From contig OZ257144.1 of the NCBI GenBank assembly GCA_965279205.1, positions 4,092,001 through 4,156,000 of the forward strand: a DNA stretch of 64,000 nucleotides, written 5' to 3'. Source of the stretch: UBA7672 sp965279205. Its GTDB lineage: Bacteria > Pseudomonadota > Alphaproteobacteria > Caulobacterales > Hyphomonadaceae. Each line of letters starts with the position of its first letter. Position 1 is the stretch's first letter. The notes beneath the pieces were generated by a model. That model made no database searches, was not told where the DNA came from, and was given only the letters and a program-made list of their open reading frames with translations. Position numbers and translations under genes: made by a program. This document shows, piece by piece, positions 26,214 through 34,795 of this stretch.

Positions 26214-27119
26214 ATGCCGGTAAGACACTTCGTTTTCCAGATGCCAGGCTTTCCGCGCTCGCTTCCAATGCGTTGGACCGTGGACGGGCTCACGGCCACG
26301 CAAGCCTACAGTGCGATCCGTCCTATCGCCGGCATCAACGGCTTCCAGATCAATCCTGGTGAAACCGTGGAGCAGGCGTTTGCGCGGACGTATCACTGGG
26401 TCAACATCCCTACCGCGCTCCAAGAGGTGACCCTCCCGCCCGGCGGCTTCTTTCCACGCATGGTGCGGCCGTTTGACGAAAGTCCTGACGACAGGCCAGG
26501 AGGTTTCCCAAAGGCTGGCCTGTATACCGCCGAGATCGCCGGAACGAGCGGGCAGCTCATCTCCTTAGTCGGCCGTCTTCAATCGATCTGTCAGGTCGTG
26601 GAACCTACGGGCTCCAACCTCAAAGCCTATGGCCATGCAACCCGAGAGTGCCTGATGATCGCAGCCATGGAGGTCGAGTCTCATTGGAAAGCGATCCTAC
26701 GAGCAAACGGCGCGCCTCACGACTCCACCAATGACTATGTAAAAGTCCTGCCAGCGATGCGGCTTGACGACTACGAAATAGCCTTCTCGCGATATCCCAG
26801 CCTCAGTGCAGTTCGCCCGTTTCAAGGATGGAACAAGGCCAAACCCACGCAAAGCCTGCCCTTCTATTCCGCGTATCACGATGTGAAACACGATCGTGAA
26901 TCCAAGTTCGACCAAGGAACGCTCGACCTAGCGCTCCACGCGGTAGCAGGCTGCGCCGTGCTTGCAGCGGCGCAATTTGGTTGGGACGATGTCTTCGGAC
27001 GCAACCGCGGCCTGGAGGAGTTTTTCGCTTTGACGGCTACGCCTAAGTGGGGGATGGGCGATCACTACGCCTCGGAGGCGAACGGCTGGCCGCCCAGCGA
27101 GACGCAGTTTCCATTCTAG
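26214..27119 (+). CDS. Hypothetical protein, possible HEPN-like C-terminus
   Basis: A 301-aa protein (from ATG 26214; a GTG at 26151 is in frame). The N-terminal half is unlike anything I recognise. The C-terminal half is helical with AMEVESHWKAILRANG and then YHDVKHDRESKFDQGTLD followed by LALHAVAGCAVLAAAQFGW. That YxxVKHDR plus helix pattern recalls HEPN-type and abortive-infection proteins. This is a tentative reading. It lies in island DNA upstream of the protease and CBASS genes, suggesting an accessory or defence role. Confidence 0.5.
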   Translation: MPVRHFVFQMPGFPRSLPMRWTVDGLTATQAYSAIRPIAGINGFQINPGETVEQAFARTYHWVNIPTALQEVTLPPGGFFPRMVRPFDESPDDRPGGFPKAGLYTAEIAGTSGQLISLVGRLQSICQVVEPTGSNLKAYGHATRECLMIAAMEVESHWKAILRANGAPHDSTNDYVKVLPAMRLDDYEIAFSRYPSLSAVRPFQGWNKAKPTQSLPFYSAYHDVKHDRESKFDQGTLDLALHAVAGCAVLAAAQFGWDDVFGRNRGLEEFFALTATPKWGMGDHYASEANGWPPSETQFPF

Positions 27120-27184
27120 CGCGCGTTTTGCGCCAATGTGTCCGGCGCCGAGGGGTAATTTTTGTCTGCGCTGCCGCGACTCGA

Positions 27185-28051
27185 ATGGGCGACATGATGG
27201 CTGACGAAAAGAAAGGGACGATCACTACCGATCCACTGCTTGCGATGCCGGTGGGCGCAAAGATACGGACGCAGTCGCATCTATTTCCGTCCACGATCGA
27301 GCCAACGGGCTGGGACTACTACAAGGGCACCCTGCTTCAATTGCACTTTCGAGACGGTGAGCAAGAACGCGTTACAGGGTCGGCAGTGGCAATCGCGCCT
27401 GGCACGGCACTGGCCGCGTTGCACGTGATCTCGGACGAGATTGCACAAGTGATGGCAGGCAAGCGGCTCATATTCGCGAGTGCAATCACTTCGGAAGGGT
27501 TGGATCTTTGGAAAGTACGGCACATTACCAAGCGTGACGGTACGGATCTCTGCATCCTTTCGCTGGAGCGAATGTCCGGGCTACCCAAGGACCTTACGAT
27601 CCGCCAAGCCGCCATCTCTCGCCGCGTTCCGAAGATCGGTGAGCAAGTGATGATGGCGGGTTTCCGAGCGCCCGAGGCTGCTCCCGCGGGACCCGACGCG
27701 ACCACGATCGAAGGCGGAGTTTATGTATCCGTGGGATTGGTGTCAGCCACTTACCCCAACGGACGCGATAGCGTTATGATCCCTTGGCCCTGCATAGAGC
27801 TCAACGTTGGAGCGACGGGAGGTATGAGCGGCGGGCCGGCATTTGATAGCGACGGCCGATTGGTCGGTGTCGTTTGTGCAAGTGTCGGTGAAGGCGCAGG
27901 CGGTACGTCCTATGTCGCAATCGTCGAACCGATCTTGGAGACGGCTTTCCCGCACTGTTGGCCGTCTGGAATATGCGCAAGCCCGACTGCGTTGCTGGAG
28001 ATGGGCGAGCATTTATGTTCGATCGAACCGCGGAAGATCAAAAAGGCCTAG
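27185..28051 (+). CDS. Trypsin-like serine protease
   Basis: A 288-aa chymotrypsin-fold protein. From the ATG at 27185 the triad is H80 (ALAALHVISD), D121 (GTDLCILSL) and S215 (ATGGMSGGPAF). No signal peptide is seen, so it is probably cytoplasmic. Trypsin-like proteases are recurrent parts of bacterial defence loci. It is convergent with the ImmA-type gene, 41 bp away. Alternative ATGs at 27194 and 27197 are equally possible. Confidence 0.75.
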   Translation: MGDMMADEKKGTITTDPLLAMPVGAKIRTQSHLFPSTIEPTGWDYYKGTLLQLHFRDGEQERVTGSAVAIAPGTALAALHVISDEIAQVMAGKRLIFASAITSEGLDLWKVRHITKRDGTDLCILSLERMSGLPKDLTIRQAAISRRVPKIGEQVMMAGFRAPEAAPAGPDATTIEGGVYVSVGLVSATYPNGRDSVMIPWPCIELNVGATGGMSGGPAFDSDGRLVGVVCASVGEGAGGTSYVAIVEPILETAFPHCWPSGICASPTALLEMGEHLCSIEPRKIKKA

Positions 28052-28092
28052 GCCAGTAGTGTAGAGGAAATAGGCAAGTCAGAAACTGAGCG

Positions 28093-28977
28093 TTAGCGAT
28101 GGAAACGGGGGGTCCAGCTCTCCACAAGACGCTCCTCTTCCTCGTCTTCAGATTCTTCTTCGGCGCCGATACGCGTTGAGGACAGTACCGTAAGTGTTTT
28201 GCCGTAAGAACCAAGGCCGACAACTTCTTCAGTGACAGTCTCGCGTTTCGAGCCGCCCAGCCAGTACCGCACATCGATGTCAGCGGCGACTCTGTGGGCG
28301 GCGGCAACCTGTTCAGGCGAAAACTGCCCAGTTGCCGTTTCGGCGGGAACACGTGTCCCCTTCTTTATCCACTCGATTCCGGGAAGCGACTTCGTCGCGT
28401 TTGATAGGAAAGCGAAATCGACGATACCAGCGGTGGAGACAATGACGCAAACAGCGTCATCGGTGAGTTCGGAGTAGCGGATCGCGGAAGCTGTCAGCGA
28501 TGTTCGGCAATCGCGAGCGATTTTTTCGACCATTGCAAAGCCGGGATCGCGAACCCGCAAAATCTTTTGCAACGGCCCTGCGGGCATGAGTAGGCCGGAG
28601 GCAAAGCAATCGGCCTCAAGCTCGAATGGATCGGCGGAGACAAACCCGGCGTGTGATGCGTGCACGCCGCCGTTTGCAAAGACGTGATCAACATGCCCTT
28701 CGAGAAAATAGTGGCCCAGCTCGTGCCCTATGCTGAACCTCTGGTAGCCTTCATTTTCGATGTGCGTGGCGTACAGAATGCCGAAGCTGTTCCCATGGCG
28801 AAGAAGCATTCCAGAAACGCCGGGCGCGCTGTCCGGTTTGGGAGTCACAACGATCTTGCGGCTTGCTGCGATCTGGAAGGGATCGACCGGGAGCTGACCC
28901 AGCAGCCCTTCGGTCCGAAGAAAGGCTTCTGCCTTTTGCTTGGCCATCTTCATGCAAGAGGCCAACTTCGCGTTCAT
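28093..28977 (-). CDS. ImmA/IrrE-family metallopeptidase, CapP-like CBASS regulator
   Basis: A 294-aa zinc peptidase with HELGH at residues 85-89 and the third ligand Glu in FELEADCFASGLLMP (about 121). The C-terminal domain ends in an acidic tail (EEESEDEEEE). It overlaps the HTH gene by 4 bp. An ImmA-type protease encoded with an HTH repressor and divergent from a CBASS operon matches CapP of the CapH/CapP pair, which cleaves CapH in response to DNA damage. That role is from known systems, not shown here. Confidence 0.85.
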   Translation of the reverse strand: MNAKLASCMKMAKQKAEAFLRTEGLLGQLPVDPFQIAASRKIVVTPKPDSAPGVSGMLLRHGNSFGILYATHIENEGYQRFSIGHELGHYFLEGHVDHVFANGGVHASHAGFVSADPFELEADCFASGLLMPAGPLQKILRVRDPGFAMVEKIARDCRTSLTASAIRYSELTDDAVCVIVSTAGIVDFAFLSNATKSLPGIEWIKKGTRVPAETATGQFSPEQVAAAHRVAADIDVRYWLGGSKRETVTEEVVGLGSYGKTLTVLSSTRIGAEEESEDEEEERLVESWTPRFHR

Positions 28978-29333
28978 TGTTCGGCGCCGCCATCGGGTTT
29001 CGTCCGATTGGCCAGCATCTGCATGAAGTCGCGAGCTAGCTCGCGATCCTTCGCTGAGAGTTTGCCGACATCGCGGTAAAGCGGATCGCCCGCCTCAGCG
29101 AGGCCTGGATTGTCCACCCGGCCGATCAAGTAGTCGGTCGTGACCTGAAGCGCGGACGCCAGCCTGCTCAACGTATCGAACGAGGGCTTGCGGGAGGCGG
29201 ACTCGAAATGGGCAATCGAACTGGGCGGCATTCCGGCCACTTCGGCCAGCTTGGCTTGATTCCAGCCGCGCAGATCCCGGGCCTCGCGGAGGCGCTTCGG
29301 GAACATTTCTGTAGGTGCCGGTTGTTCGATCAT
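28974..29333 (-). CDS. XRE-family repressor, CapH-like
   Basis: A 119-aa protein with an N-terminal XRE helix-turn-helix (WNQAKLAEVAGMPPSSIAHFE, residues about 24-44) and a helical C-terminus (LSAKDRELARDFMQML). It is transcribed away from the CD-NTase gene; the 105-bp spacer holds two palindromes that suit a dimer. Its stop overlaps the ImmA-type gene. By analogy with CapH it would repress the CBASS operon until cleaved by the peptidase. Confidence 0.82.
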   Translation of the reverse strand: MIEQPAPTEMFPKRLREARDLRGWNQAKLAEVAGMPPSSIAHFESASRKPSFDTLSRLASALQVTTDYLIGRVDNPGLAEAGDPLYRDVGKLSAKDRELARDFMQMLANRTKPDGGAEQ

Positions 29334-29354
29334 GTCGCCCTCGCCATATCGTAG

Positions 29355-29414
29355 TTGACTCTCCCGACATTGTCATTAATAATTCTAGACATGTTCTTAT
29401 TGTCGAAGTCGACA
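29355..29414 (+). promoter_or_regulatory. CBASS promoter with candidate CapH operators
   Basis: A -35-like TTGACT (29355-29360) is followed at 17 bp by AATAAT (29378-29383). An imperfect palindrome TGTC-N13-GACA (29371-29391) overlaps the -10, and a perfect 14-bp palindrome TGTCGAAGTCGACA lies at 29401-29414, between the predicted start of transcription and the CD-NTase ATG at 29439. This arrangement suits repression by a dimeric HTH protein. Confidence 0.55.
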
Positions 29415-29438
29415 TATTCAAGAGCTGGGCCGCGCAAC

Positions 29439-30404
29439 ATGGGCAAAGAACACGTTAACCATTCCGATATCGTCCGCTTTGCGGACGAGCGCGTAAACCT
29501 GCCCAAAGACAAGGCGGATCAGTACCGCAAGCAGGCTGCGAGCGTGCGGGAACGCCTGGAAAACTACCTCAAAGAGCACGACGACTTCTCGCTGAAGAAA
29601 ATTCTTCTTTCCGGCAGTCTGGCGAAGGGCACTGCCCTCCGAACCCTGAACGACATCGACATGGCCTGCTACATCAGCGGAGCCAACGCGCCGCATGAAA
29701 TCCGCGCCTTGCTCAACTACCTCACCGAGCGCCTCCGTAGGGCATTCCCGAACTTCTCCCCCGATCAGGTAACGCCCAACGAGTTCAGCGTCACCGTGTC
29801 GTTTCGAGGCAGCGGCCTCGACGTTGATGTCGTCCCGATTCTCTACGACGGCGATCCGGACTGGTACGGCAACCTCGTCAGCCAGGAGGACGGCTCGTTC
29901 CTCGCTACCTGCATCCCGCGCCATCTCGAGTTCATCCGCGAGCGCAAGGCGCAGTCGCCGGTGCACTTCGCGCAGGTCGCCCGCCTTATCAAGTTCTGGT
30001 CTGGGCGAATGAAGCTGGAGCGCGAGGGGTTTCGCTTCAAAAGCTTCATGGTCGAGCTGGTACTGGCGCATCTTTCCGACAAGGGCTTCGATTTCTCCGA
30101 CTATCCCGAAGCGATGCAGCACTTCTTCACGTACATCGTCCGGAGCGGTCTGCGCGAGCAGATCGTGTTCGACGACTATTACTATCCCTCAGCTGTCGGG
30201 GCCTTTCCCAATCCCGTCCGCATCATTGACCCCGTCAATCCCAAGAACAACGTCGCGCGCCTCTACACGCGCGAGCAGGTGAACATCATCGTGGATGCCG
30301 CCAACGATGCGGGCGATGCGATCGACTCAGCGCTTCATGCGCCGACCAAGGGGGAGACTGTCCGTTATTGGCAGAAGATTTTTGGACCAACCTTTTCCCC
30401 CTGA
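29439..30404 (+). CDS. CBASS CD-NTase (cyclic oligonucleotide synthase)
   Basis: A 321-aa nucleotidyltransferase of the cGAS/DncV-like family. The catalytic signature is GSLAKGT at residues 59-65, DID (D72, D74) and a third acid in GLDVDVVPIL (about 128-130), followed by an OAS1-type C-terminal helical domain. It makes a cyclic di- or trinucleotide alarm upon phage infection. The ATG at 29439 gives a typical length; the ribosome site is weak. It is first in the operon. HORMA and TRIP13 genes downstream place it in type III CBASS; I do not assign its clade or product. Confidence 0.92.
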   Translation: MGKEHVNHSDIVRFADERVNLPKDKADQYRKQAASVRERLENYLKEHDDFSLKKILLSGSLAKGTALRTLNDIDMACYISGANAPHEIRALLNYLTERLRRAFPNFSPDQVTPNEFSVTVSFRGSGLDVDVVPILYDGDPDWYGNLVSQEDGSFLATCIPRHLEFIRERKAQSPVHFAQVARLIKFWSGRMKLEREGFRFKSFMVELVLAHLSDKGFDFSDYPEAMQHFFTYIVRSGLREQIVFDDYYYPSAVGAFPNPVRIIDPVNPKNNVARLYTREQVNIIVDAANDAGDAIDSALHAPTKGETVRYWQKIFGPTFSP

Positions 30405-30410
30405 GACACC

Positions 30411-30929
30411 ATGAGCAGTTTTTCCTACACCGCACCCGAGTCTGAGTCCTTCTCCTACACCGACGCCAAGCATATGGCGGCGAAGATGGCGGCGGACCTC
30501 AAGCGCATGCAGCGCTTCTACGGGCACCCTACGGACCTGCAAATCTACCAGTATGAGGCCGAGGCGATCGCGCTGCTCAAGGCAGGGTACTTCGGAACGC
30601 TAACAGTGGGCTTCAAGCGGAACGGCCAGTGGATCGAGCCGACTCTGCGCTACACCGCCCGCGACCTGGCAGGCATGAGCGCGAACGATGATGACCCCGG
30701 CAAGATCACCGCGAACGCGGACGTCAGCGGCGCCACTTTTTACAACTACCTCGTGTACAGCCCGAAATGGGACCGCGAGCCGCAGCACGTGCGCGACGAG
30801 TTTGAGAAGAGCCTTCCATTCTCGCGCACGCATTGCGCCGAGCCGACGGTGAATGGCCGCCTTGTCGAGGATAAAACCTACTCCCGGGGCGGCGTCGTCC
30901 TCTACCGCGCCAGCGTGAGGAACTATTGA
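30411..30929 (+). CDS. Bacterial HORMA-domain protein (CBASS Cap7-like)
   Basis: A 172-aa protein. The opening SFSYTDAKHMAAKMAADLKR and the later IEPTLRYTARDLAG with DDDPGKI and the YSRGGVVLYR closing strands match the bacHORMA_1 family known from type III CBASS. HORMA proteins bind a peptide partner, then dock on and activate the CD-NTase. It starts 6 bp after the CD-NTase stop and overlaps the AAA+ start (TGATG), so the three gating genes are coupled. Confidence 0.85.
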   Translation: MSSFSYTAPESESFSYTDAKHMAAKMAADLKRMQRFYGHPTDLQIYQYEAEAIALLKAGYFGTLTVGFKRNGQWIEPTLRYTARDLAGMSANDDDPGKITANADVSGATFYNYLVYSPKWDREPQHVRDEFEKSLPFSRTHCAEPTVNGRLVEDKTYSRGGVVLYRASVRNY

Positions 30930-31861
30930 TGCAGCCGACCCCGCTTGAGGCGCTGTTCGAGCGCAGGACTTCTTTCCCGGACTTCATTCCGCAGGAGAGG
31001 CTCGCGCGTCTCGTTGGACTGGACGATCAGAAATCGCGGCTCACAAAGGTCCTCGCCACGCTCGTCAACCCTAGTGGTCTGGAAGCGTGGGCGAAAAAGA
31101 ATCATCCGCGGGCTTCGGCTCTGATTTCTTCCGTTCGCAGCAGGCCGCCGCTTGTAGTGCTGGCGGGTGATGTCGGCTCGGGCAAGACGGAACTTGCCGA
31201 GACCATTGGCGATGCCGTTGCCCGTCAGGAGGGCGTGGAGATCACGCTTTTGCCGATGAGTCTTTCGGCGCGTGGCCAGGGCCGCGTCGGCGAAATGACT
31301 CAGCTCATCTCGCAGGCCTTTGACTACACTGTTTCCGAAGCGTCGAAACTTGTGGCCGGCGGAGGCCGCTCCCGCGGCGCCATTATCCTCCTGGTCGATG
31401 AAGCTGACGCGCTTGCCCAATCGCGTGAAGCCGCGCAGATGCACCATGAGGACCGCGCTGGCGTGAACGCATTCATCCGCGGCGTGGATCGTCTCGGGAA
31501 CGGCAAGCTCCCTGCCGCGGTCATCATGTGTACGAACAGGCTCGGCGCGCTCGACCCTGCGGTGAAACGCCGGGCGGCAGAAATCCTCTCCTTCGAAAGG
31601 CCGAACGACGTTCAGCGCAGGGCAGTGCTGAACTCGCTGGGGGAACTCGGCTTCACTGCGGGACAGATTGAGCAGCTGGTGCAGGCGACAGGCCCAACAG
31701 GCGGTCGTGACTACGGCTTTACCTTCTCCGACCTAACGCAGCGCTTGCTACCGGGCATTGTGCTGGATGCCTATCCGGCCCGGCCCGTTGAACCCGCTCG
31801 CGCCCTGGAGATTGCCCGCAGAACAATCCCGACGCCGCCATTTCGGGAACCGAAGGTGTAA
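30929..31861 (+). CDS. TRIP13/Pch2-like AAA+ ATPase (CBASS Cap6-like)
   Basis: A 310-aa AAA+ protein. Walker A is GDVGSGKTE (residues 81-88), Walker B ILLVDEADAL (about 153-162), sensor 1 CTNRLGALDP, and a small helical lid follows. TRIP13-type ATPases remodel HORMA domains and switch the cyclase off. The ATG at 30929 overlaps the HORMA stop; a TTG directly before it is in frame. It is the third gene of the operon. Confidence 0.9.
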   Translation: MQPTPLEALFERRTSFPDFIPQERLARLVGLDDQKSRLTKVLATLVNPSGLEAWAKKNHPRASALISSVRSRPPLVVLAGDVGSGKTELAETIGDAVARQEGVEITLLPMSLSARGQGRVGEMTQLISQAFDYTVSEASKLVAGGGRSRGAIILLVDEADALAQSREAAQMHHEDRAGVNAFIRGVDRLGNGKLPAAVIMCTNRLGALDPAVKRRAAEILSFERPNDVQRRAVLNSLGELGFTAGQIEQLVQATGPTGGRDYGFTFSDLTQRLLPGIVLDAYPARPVEPARALEIARRTIPTPPFREPKV

Positions 31862-31869
31862 GCAGGCGC

Positions 31870-33111
31870 ATGACGACGAACCCGAGAGGACGTTGCTTCA
31901 TTTCCTACAGGCGGCTTCCCCATCGGGTTGCCGAAGCGGTCGCTGTCCGAAACGCATTGCGCGACCGCGGCGTGCCGACCTGGCGGGATCTGGATGATCT
32001 CGTGGATGAGCCGACTGAGCAGGAACTTGTCCAGGTCATTCGCAATCCGGATACGGCTGGAGCGGTCATTCTTGCCTGCGCAGAGACCTCTTCATCAGCG
32101 ATGGTCCAGAAGGTTGAGCTGCCGGAGATATTTGCGCGTCAGGCCCGCAAGGATGGCTTTCAGATCAAGCCCGTCCTGATCGGGCTCGACTACGCGTCGG
32201 CTGACAAGGCGATGGGTTCCCCTGCCGGATTTCAGGACCTCGGCAACTGGAATCTCACGCGGATCGCTGGGGACACCCTCACCGGCGAGGATGTGCGCGC
32301 CGTCGCCAACGGCGTGCTCAAGCAGCGCTTGCAGGCAATCGCATCGGTCGGCGGAAACGATCAGCTCCGCGCCGGCCTTTTCACTCGGCGGATCGAAGGC
32401 AGCCTCGGTCTGGATCTGCGGCATGATTTTTCCAGTTATTTCGAGGGCCGAACGCCGCAAGCCGGTGCTTTTGAGGTAATCGAGCGCGCTCTTCATGATG
32501 CGGCTTCCCTGATCCTGGCGACGGGCTCATCCAAAAAAATCCTATGCGAGGGCGCAGCCTCGCTTTCAGCGGCCGCTCTTTTTGGTGCGATTTTTTCTCC
32601 GCTTGCAGGGTTTAAGGTGAGCTGGACTCAAGCGCTTGCTGGTCATGCTGCCGAAGGCTGGTCACTGGCTTCGCCGCGTGGAACGCGCCCCTTGAGCTTG
32701 AAGACAACACGAGGAAATCTGCAATCGAATGCGATCGTTCTTGCTCTCGGGGTCAATGCCGCAATCGAACCCGCCGTCGCCGACTATCTGCGCGCGCAGG
32801 GCATCGATCCGAGAGCCTGTGTCTATGCCGAACCTGAAGGAGGACCGCTACGTCAAGGCGAGGCGCTTTCAAGCGGAGACGGATTGAACTTCGTGCTTCA
32901 AGCGGCCGATGCTCTACGCGACCTGAAGGATCAGCTCAGACTGCGGACAGCGGAAGTGCACGTCTTTCTCGCATGTCCGCTCGCCATGGCGATGCTGCTA
33001 GGCCAGAAGCTGAACACGTTCACCAAATGCTACCTGTACGAGCATGTGCCAGATCAGACTGCCCCGTACATGATGGTGCACGGGTTCAATCCATCATCAT
33101 TTTCCTATTGA
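31870..33111 (+). CDS. TIR-SAVED CBASS effector
   Basis: A 413-aa fusion. The N-terminal TIR domain (residues about 8-130) begins CFISYRRLPHRVAEAVAV and has the Glu-containing AMVQKVELPEIF region where the NAD-hydrolase Glu is expected (E83 or E86). The C-terminal SAVED domain (about 210-413) shows SLILATGSSKKI-type linker strands and ends VHVFLACPLAMAMLLGQKLN with a YLYEH strand, the usual SAVED close. In known TIR-SAVED proteins, cyclic-nucleotide binding drives filament formation and NAD depletion. It starts 8 bp after the ATPase gene. Confidence 0.88.
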   Translation: MTTNPRGRCFISYRRLPHRVAEAVAVRNALRDRGVPTWRDLDDLVDEPTEQELVQVIRNPDTAGAVILACAETSSSAMVQKVELPEIFARQARKDGFQIKPVLIGLDYASADKAMGSPAGFQDLGNWNLTRIAGDTLTGEDVRAVANGVLKQRLQAIASVGGNDQLRAGLFTRRIEGSLGLDLRHDFSSYFEGRTPQAGAFEVIERALHDAASLILATGSSKKILCEGAASLSAAALFGAIFSPLAGFKVSWTQALAGHAAEGWSLASPRGTRPLSLKTTRGNLQSNAIVLALGVNAAIEPAVADYLRAQGIDPRACVYAEPEGGPLRQGEALSSGDGLNFVLQAADALRDLKDQLRLRTAEVHVFLACPLAMAMLLGQKLNTFTKCYLYEHVPDQTAPYMMVHGFNPSSFSY

Positions 33112-33124
33112 GCAGGCTTTAGCC

Positions 33125-33691
33125 ATGAGCCGTATCAACAAAACCCAACGGCATGTCGGCCCCATCGAGTTGACAGCAAAGGAAAGCGAAATCGTATCCC
33201 GGATCAACTTCAACCCAACTGGCCGGGAGGGCCCTGACCTGATGGACCGAAACGGCGATGCGGTTTGTAGCCTCGTTGAAGCTCTCTCCGCGCGCCAAGC
33301 TATCCCTCAGCACAGGCAGCGCTTCTTCACCGACCCCGACTTTAATCCAGGTGGGCGCGGCAAATCGGCAAGGCAAATTTTTGAGTCGAATGGCTGCAGG
33401 GGAGAAGACATCCTGCGCCACAATCATTTCCTGAAGTTCCTTCGCTATATGATCTACGGCGCAGACCTGCCAGCTTCTGTCGTGAACGGCCTGCGGCAAG
33501 CAGTCGAGGACTGCGGGCAAGTCACGTCCAGCGACATCGGACCTCTCGTGAGTGCGGCGCGCCGACTCGCGCGCGCGCACTTCGGGCGCCCGGCCGAAGC
33601 GAGCGAAGATTTTTACATGCTTGCGCTGGATCTAGGGCTTGATCCGGCTACAGCCCTTCAATTCCGAAATTCCGTGCGAGCGATCCGGTAG
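33125..33691 (+). CDS. Hypothetical protein in CBASS operon (188 aa)
   Basis: Not recognised. A basic N-terminal quarter (SRINKTQRHVGPIELTAKESEIVSRI) is followed by helical segments, including DILRHNHFLKFLRYMIYGADLP and a DIGPLVSAARRLARAHFG stretch. It starts 13 bp after the TIR-SAVED stop and ends 12 bp before the DUF3800 gene, so it is in the same operon. It carries no signal peptide. Its function is unknown; it may modulate or accompany the defence response. Confidence 0.7.
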   Translation: MSRINKTQRHVGPIELTAKESEIVSRINFNPTGREGPDLMDRNGDAVCSLVEALSARQAIPQHRQRFFTDPDFNPGGRGKSARQIFESNGCRGEDILRHNHFLKFLRYMIYGADLPASVVNGLRQAVEDCGQVTSSDIGPLVSAARRLARAHFGRPAEASEDFYMLALDLGLDPATALQFRNSVRAIR

Positions 33692-33703
33692 AAGCGACGC
33701 TGC

Positions 33704-34795
33704 ATGCCAATCAAGACGCTTTTTTTCGATGAATCCGGCTTTACAGGTTACAACCTGCTCGATCCCTCACAGCCGATCTTTGTCGTTGCGAGTTCAGACC
33801 TTGAGCCGGCGGCGGCGGAGGACATTTTGCGGCAGTCCTTTCCCAAGTACCGCGGCGACGAGTTCAAATTCACGAACATCTGGAGGACCAACAATAGGGG
33901 TGGCCTGATCGAGTTCGGAAGAAATGCGAAGGCACTGGAGAAGAGCGCGTTCGCCTGGATGACCGACAAGCGCTTTGCCGTGCTGACGAAGATGGTCGAC
34001 TTTCTGATCGAGCCACAAACGACGGCGGCGGGGTACGATTTCTATGCCGATGGGTATTGCTGGAAATACGCCAACTACATCCACTACGGTCTAACCGAGT
34101 TCGGGACCCCTGAACTCTACGAAAGCCTCGTCACAGGTTACCAAGCCTTCAGCCGAAAACCCTCGCGTGAAACGCTTCTCCAGCTTCAGGTGGGGCTCCG
34201 CACGATGGCGGAGAGCATTGAAGGGCCGCACCAGCTCTTCCTTGAGCAGATGGCGGACGGCGCGGAGATGTTCGAGCGCTTTTCAGATTTGGACAATTTC
34301 GCCAGCTCGGACGAGCTGCATGTCACCAGCATGATCGCGACCGTCGCCCATTGGCGAAAGTTCTACAGCGAAGATTTCGCCGCCGTGCACGATGCCTCGG
34401 CCCATTTCTTCCGTCATCGCGAAACGTGGGAGAAAGTCACTGGGACGGGAGCGCCTGCCGGGTTGCATCAAAGCGGTGACGGCACCTCGGTCGAGTTTCC
34501 CCTCCGCGTGATCTCGACCCAGGCCGTCGACTCAAAGGACAATTCATCTGTGCAGTTTTGCGATGTCCTGGCGGGTCTTTTCGCCAAGCAGTTTAACAAG
34601 CGGATCGAGGGAGACGACCGGAAGCTTCTACAGGATGTTGTTGCGGCTGGATTGGGCGAGTTGCGCTTCAATGGCGTCCGCCCGAGTGCGGTTTTTCCGG
34701 ATTTTCCGCCAAGGCGGCTCGATGGGCCCGACGCCGTCGATAAGATGCGCGAAGTCATTTTCCGGGTGAAGCCGGGGGGAAAATCAACCACGTGA
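33704..34795 (+). CDS. DUF3800 family protein
   Basis: A 363-aa protein with the RNase H-like fold pattern of DUF3800: the N-terminal DESG (FFDESGF), and a later QAVDSKDNSSVQFCDVLAGLFAK with DS and CD acids that would complete an acidic metal site. The family is frequent next to phage-defence genes but has no settled biochemical role; a nuclease is plausible. Its stop overlaps the GTG start of the next gene by 4 bp. Confidence 0.8.
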   Translation: MPIKTLFFDESGFTGYNLLDPSQPIFVVASSDLEPAAAEDILRQSFPKYRGDEFKFTNIWRTNNRGGLIEFGRNAKALEKSAFAWMTDKRFAVLTKMVDFLIEPQTTAAGYDFYADGYCWKYANYIHYGLTEFGTPELYESLVTGYQAFSRKPSRETLLQLQVGLRTMAESIEGPHQLFLEQMADGAEMFERFSDLDNFASSDELHVTSMIATVAHWRKFYSEDFAAVHDASAHFFRHRETWEKVTGTGAPAGLHQSGDGTSVEFPLRVISTQAVDSKDNSSVQFCDVLAGLFAKQFNKRIEGDDRKLLQDVVAAGLGELRFNGVRPSAVFPDFPPRRLDGPDAVDKMREVIFRVKPGGKSTT

